From Cenococcum geophilum 1.58 (lineage: Eukaryota > Ascomycota > Dothideomycetes > Gloniales > Gloniaceae): a stretch of 64,000 bases of DNA. The notes under the pieces were generated by a model, which saw only the letters and a list, made by a program, of their open reading frames with translations, did not search any database and was not told the origin of the DNA. The stretch covers positions 62,001 to 126,000 of the forward strand of contig KV748179.1 in the NCBI GenBank assembly GCA_001692895.1, in the 5' to 3' direction. The position numbers and the translations under genes were made by a program. Shown one piece after another: positions 60,230 through 64,000 of this stretch; position 1 is the first letter of the stretch, and each line of letters opens with the position of its first letter.

Positions 60230-61618
60230 TTTATCTAATATAAGTCTATTATTCACACGCTTGCGGAGAAGAGAATTAATTAATCTGATTGGTGGGTACG
60301 GGCTCAAAGGCATCAATTGAGAATGGGTATATTCGCAAGGCCATTTGCAGGGGATTGCCCTGCCTTGACTAAACGTGATGCCCATGGACCCGTGCGCAAG
60401 CATATCGCTGCAGTATCTATTTACAAAGCCCAAAATATGCAACCAAAGAAAAAGGTGCGGGTGGGAGGGAAAGCAAGCAAGCAAGGCTCAATTTTGTGAA
60501 TGTTGATGATGTTGGTGTTGCTGAGATGCAGGGGTGCTGCTGCAGTGCTCGCTTAGCCACATAGACATGTCCATTTGTACAACGTGGCGTATTTAAACAC
60601 TAGCCTCGCTCCCACCCACACTCTTCGAGGTTCGGACTCAGAAGAAGCCGATCTCGCAAGCGGCCGTAACGTACTACTGGATATTTTTGTACCCCCAGCG
60701 CCGGCGGTGCTGAACGTGCCCCAAACCTGTTCTATTAGTTCGCCGTCAAACGCCCCAAGATTACAGTGCACTGACCACATTACGTCATCAGGCCGGCTGA
60801 AATACTCTATATTTGCTGACAGCCAGAATAGATGCATTTGAGCACCGCTAGTGTGCCGATATGGTAGGCCCTTAAGTTATTCGATTCATTTATTATTGTC
60901 GGACGGACAAGTCACTGAGGAGAACTCTGTCGATTGATCTATGAAGAAAAGAGACTATATATACATAGGGTAGGCGGCAAGAAAGCTGACGACGGTGCTG
61001 ACGACGATACGTAACTGTTACTCAATTGCCACTGTCGATATTGCCACTCAGTCGGTAATAGGTAATAGAAACAGGTGGTGAGTCATAGGGTGATAGGTAC
61101 GACCTTGGTCGACAATTACCTTCTCTAAATTATCTGTATTTGCCTATATGTATCTATTACGCACCGAAAAAAAACTTATTAGGACCTTTAAAGATCATCA
61201 TGGGTATCATTTGTTCTAAAGAGCCTATCGTTTACCGAATTAGCCCCCAATCCGATTCATCAATCTAGCGACAAGATCGGCATTTGAGGCAACTTCACCT
61301 CGGCAGGGCCGAGGACTTAATAGCCAATAGCTCAGCCTTGTCAGAAAAGTAAATGTTGGAGGTTATCAAGTGATAGCTAGGAACTAATTTCGACACAGAA
61401 CAGCCCCTGTAACAAACGCTGATTCGTCCGTGCCAATAATCCTTTAGTTTAAAACTACAGCTACCTACCGCAGGAGGTAAATGCGCAATGATAACAAAAC
61501 AGGTTCCTGTATGCAAAACTGCGCCACATACCGCTAACATCTCGCTCTCTGCAAATCCTGAAATGCTGTTCTCCCTCGATCTTGTCGCAGAAAAACTCGG
61601 TGTCTACAGATTCAAAGA
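60230..61618. other. Upstream part of the gene island, no confident gene
   Basis: Balanced, unmutated DNA between the spacer and the lectin-like gene. It holds overlapping frames of 94 codons (60,553-60,837, minus) and 88 codons (60,575-60,841, plus). An 81-codon minus frame (61,295-61,540) is also present. None matched a family, and opposite-strand overlap means at most one of the first two could be real. A TATA-like CTATATATACATAGG lies at about 60,954-60,968 and could serve the gene downstream. That would make a 5' leader of several hundred bases, perhaps spliced (a CTTGTCGCAG acceptor-like end sits at 61,581-61,590). Confidence 0.45.
60469..60576 (+). repeat. Left 108-bp inverted repeat of the gene island
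   Basis: From GAAAGCAAGCAAGCAAGG to ATAGACATGTCCATTT this equals the reverse complement of 63,571-63,678 with only two differences. Both differences are CpA-to-TpA in the right arm. Confidence 0.95.
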
Positions 61619-63168
61619 ATGAATGTGAGTCAGTGGCCCATGTTAAACCCTCTAAATTCTCTGCAGCGGATAACTGACTCAGTACGAAAGCAGAGCAGAC
61701 AAGAACTTCACGAGCAGGTCGTGCCCCATCAAGGGCTGGAAGTGGGAGATGTTCAGTTTTCTGATCTGCCAGAGGTCCTTAGCCCCTCAAATCTTCCAGA
61801 GGTCCTTAGCCCCTCAAATCTTCCAGAGGTCCTTAGCCCCTCAGATTTCCCAGAACCTTATCACAAAAAGGGGGCTCCAGAGGCCTCTAGCAAGCGCTTT
61901 ATCCCAAGGTTACAACGACGGCTTCTAATCGCTGTGGTCGTGATCTTAATTGCGGTTGCTATAGCCCTTAGCGCGGTTCTCACAAACATCAACCATAGTA
62001 AAAGCACATCCGGTCAAAGCAATTCGACATCCAACGGCACCTTTGTGGAAGGGTCATCACTGGCAGTGACTGGCTGGAGGGCTGAAACGGACTTTAGCAT
62101 AAGGCTGTTTTATCAGGGTTCTGACGACTTTCTCCGTGTCTCTTCCTTTGAATCCAGCACTGGAAGTGGCTGGACTTCGGCTACAAAGATCACTAAGGCT
62201 AAACCCAAAACACCGCTGGCGGCTGTCAGTTTCAACCAATCCTTCTACGGCAATGGTTCGGTGAGTGTGCAGATGAATCCAAAGAATCTTCAAGAACGCT
62301 GACACTTTCTTTCAGGACATCAAGACGAGGGTCTTCTACTTAGATGACCAGAATCACATCAACGAGTTGATCTTTGATTCGGCTAATCCACTCGGTAAAA
62401 TCGGGACTCTCAGCGAACGCTCAATCACTGCCGCGTCCATCTCCCGGTTAGCCGCCTACTGGCCGTCATTGACATACCAGCATGCTGCAAATGGGGCCAT
62501 ATGGGAAGTCCGATATAACTGCACTACGGGAACTGCCGATTGTTGGAATAATAAACCACTCAATATCAGCGGGTTGGATACTGGGTTTGGACTGGCAGAA
62601 GTCCCGTACGGTCGAAATCTCAGTGGGATTTTTCTTTTCTACCAGCGGGATGACAATCAGCTCATTAATTACGCGTGGAGTAGTGAAGCAAATAATTGGA
62701 CTATTCGTAAGTGCTTGGTCAGGTGATTTTATTATCGATGAACTTCGATCACAACACACCAATCCTTGCATAGATGAGAACGACTACTAGCTAATAGCGG
62801 TCGTTTTCTCAGGGAAATTCGCTGAATCTGTTCCGCCTAGCGCATCCGTCGCTGGGTTCTCGACACCTCGTGCCAGGGCCTTAGACGCCTTAAACTTCTA
62901 CATCCTCTGGCAAGACACCTCTGGGGATGTTCAGATGAGTTGGATGGATGATACTTCCGGCTGGAAAGGGCCCTCGGTCATCTCCACAGCGTTTGACGGC
63001 GTCGGCAACGGTACTGCTATTGCATGCCTAACTCCGAGCTCTTGGTATACGTCTCCGCTCCAGCCTGGGACGGATATGTCACGATGCTATTTCCAGGCCA
63101 ATAATGGGAAGTTGAGGGAAGTGCTGTACAATGGAAGTGACTGGGAATTCCTAGGCAATGTGCTCTAA
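61619..63168 (+). CDS. Type II membrane protein with fucose-lectin-like propeller
   Basis: Three exons (61,619-62,260; 62,316-62,706; 62,813-63,168) give 462 residues. Intron 1 (55 bp, GTGAGT...TTTCAG, phase 0) and intron 2 (106 bp, GTAAGT...TCTCAG, phase 1) have good fungal splice sites and restore one continuous frame. The N-terminal ~100 residues are hydrophilic and presumably cytoplasmic, with three perfect LPEVLSPSN-type 9-residue repeats (50-76) and a basic RRLQ-like stop before the membrane. One hydrophobic helix spans about 102-121. A Ser/Thr/Asn-rich linker with several N-glycosylation sequons (NHS, NST, NGT) follows. From about 150 to the end come repeated blade-like segments: IRLFYQGSDDFLRV, TRVFYLDDQNHINEL, IFLFYQRDDNQLINYAW, FYILWQDTSGDVQMSW and CYFQANNGKLREV. 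Each has an aromatic FYQ/W core and a following Trp, the pattern of the fungal fucose-specific lectin (AAL-type) propeller. Sugar specificity cannot be judged from sequence alone. The start is the first ATG of the frame, and Met8 is an alternative. Codons show no RIP damage. Confidence 0.85.
61766..61846 (+). repeat. In-frame 27-bp repeat, three units
   Basis: Three tandem 27-bp units within exon 1 encode L-P-E-V-L-S-P-S-(N/D). Units 1 and 2 differ only by CTG versus CTT at the first codon. Repeat number is likely to vary between strains. Confidence 0.92.
62261..62315 (+). other. Intron 1 of the lectin-like gene
   Basis: 55 bp, donor GTGAGT, branch-like CGCTGAC about 17 bases before the acceptor TTTCAG. 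Without removal the frame would stop at 62,302. Confidence 0.85.
62707..62812 (+). other. Intron 2 of the lectin-like gene
   Basis: 106 bp, donor GTAAGT, branch-like GCTAATA near 62,790 and acceptor TTCTCAG. It splits an Arg codon. Read-through would stop within the intron. Confidence 0.85.
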
Positions 63169-63570
63169 GGAAATGCTGACTAATTTGGGGTTTTCAGATA
63201 TCGCAGAAGGTAAATAGGAAAGCAATGAAGGGAGGCATAAAGGAAGCTTTAATGCTACTAAAAGTGCCAGATAAAAGATAAAGAAAGGATATTGGCATAG
63301 ATATATATATTATTTTTCCAGTATATTCCAGGGCGGCAAAAATTGGATTGAGGTGCGCATTGGATGCTTTAGGCATGGCAGGAAAATAATCCGTAGAGCT
63401 CGCTACTGGAGACGGAGCTTGGGGTGTTTCTAGGACGATCATACGTAGTTCAGCTAGATACAGGAGCTCTAGTTAGCCAGTGCTGAGAACAGACTTCGTC
63501 TGATCTTGTCCGAAATTTTCATTGTAACGGAAATGCTACCTGTATATGTAGATCATGTTGTAGCTCCCTA
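63169..63570. other. 3' region of the lectin-like gene
   Basis: Balanced to A-rich sequence. An 82-codon minus-strand frame (63,194-63,442) overlaps the likely 3' untranslated region and is unrecognised. No clear polyadenylation signal can be singled out. Confidence 0.4.
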
Positions 63571-63678
63571 AAATGGACATGTCTATGTGGCTAAGCGAGC
63601 ACTGCAGCAGCACCCCTGCATCTCAGCAACACCAACATTATTAACATTCACAAAATTGAGCCTTGCTTGCTTGCTTTC
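63571..63678 (-). repeat. Right 108-bp inverted repeat of the gene island
   Basis: Partner of 60,469-60,576. The TA-rich compartment resumes within a few bases of its outer end (63,679), so the repeat marks the island boundary. Confidence 0.95.
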
Positions 63679-64000
63679 TATATTAGTCTCATTTAAGAGC
63701 CAATACCTTATTTACTCAATTTCTAATAATTAATTATTGCTGTTAATAACTTAATAACCTATATACTCGTTTAAACCTTCATAAATTATTTATAAAAACC
63801 TTAAAAACTTAACTAATAATAATATACTCGACGAGCTAAACTCCTTAGAGGTTACCTACTAGTCTCCCTTACCTTCCCCTATACCTTTAGGCGATACGCT
63901 AGCGTTACAGTCTCTATCCTCTATAATAGCGCCTCTCTTTACAGCTTAACGCAAGACTTTAGCCGCTAAAAAAGCTAAAGAATAGCTTTAGTAACTATAT
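63679..64000. other. TA-rich DNA, possible transposon N-terminus
   Basis: A plus-strand frame from about 63,820 reads NNNILDELNSLEVTY, then a stop, then SPLPSPIPLGDTLALQSL and onward to the window edge with few stops. It may be the start of a decayed element continuing past 64,000. No family assigned. Confidence 0.3.

Noticed and set aside
60553-60841. Overlapping 94-codon minus and 88-codon plus frames upstream of the lectin-like gene
   Set aside because: They overlap on opposite strands, begin or end inside the inverted repeat and match no family. Kept only as a note.
1-64000. Mitochondrial insertion or intron-encoded endonucleases as the cause of the TA richness
   Set aside because: The TA-rich DNA resolves into nuclear transposon families with transition-type stops. 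No mitochondrial gene was recognised.

Overview
This window looks like a repeat-dense, AT-rich compartment of a filamentous ascomycete (Pezizomycotina-type) chromosome. About 95% of it is TA-rich DNA in which transposon reading frames can still be followed but are full of in-frame stops of the kind made by C-to-T (CpA to TpA) change on both strands. That is the signature of repeat-induced point mutation (RIP). Only a few short stretches escape it: 1-360, about 15,780-16,600, a solo LTR at 24,124-24,372, several minisatellite arrays, and 60,230-63,680, which holds the only convincing host gene.

Layout: 1-3.1 kb, short unmutated stretch, then a decayed Crypton (tyrosine-recombinase transposon). 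3.86-9.78 kb, minus-strand Gypsy chromovirus with paired 225-bp LTRs and target duplication CTAAG. 10.5-15.6 kb, inverted LTR-like ends and a decayed piggyBac transposase. 15.8-16.6 kb, unmutated island. 16.97-19.1 kb, a 439-bp MITE followed by a pogo/Tigger-type transposase relic. 19.2-24.7 kb, minisatellites, including a 12-bp array that inverts in its middle, a pair of ~290-bp inverted arms and a fresh solo LTR. 27.0-42.8 kb, a minus-strand chromovirus (element A) split in its integrase by a satellite-carrying composite, itself split by another complete-looking Gypsy (element C, 28.58-36.45 kb). 42.6-45.4 kb, two LTRs in opposite orientation and a third Gypsy fragment. 46.1-48.3 kb, hAT transposase relic. 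48.45-59.90 kb, two Gypsy copies sharing a middle LTR (LTR-internal-LTR-internal-LTR) inside a single GTTAA target duplication. 60.2-63.7 kb, gene island flanked by 108-bp inverted repeats. 63.7-64.0 kb, AT-rich again.

The host gene (61,619-63,168, three exons) encodes a 462-residue single-pass membrane protein. It has a cytoplasmic 9-residue repeat and an outer domain resembling the fungal fucose-specific lectin propeller. The least explained material is the satellite composite: arrays of 12-, 20- and 4-bp units in the same order at two loci in opposite orientation. One copy is heavily mutated and is bounded by related AGGAAAAAATTTAC termini.

Limits: assignments come from reading the sequence and recalling families. 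No alignment or database search was run. Boundaries of decayed elements are approximate unless a target duplication is given.
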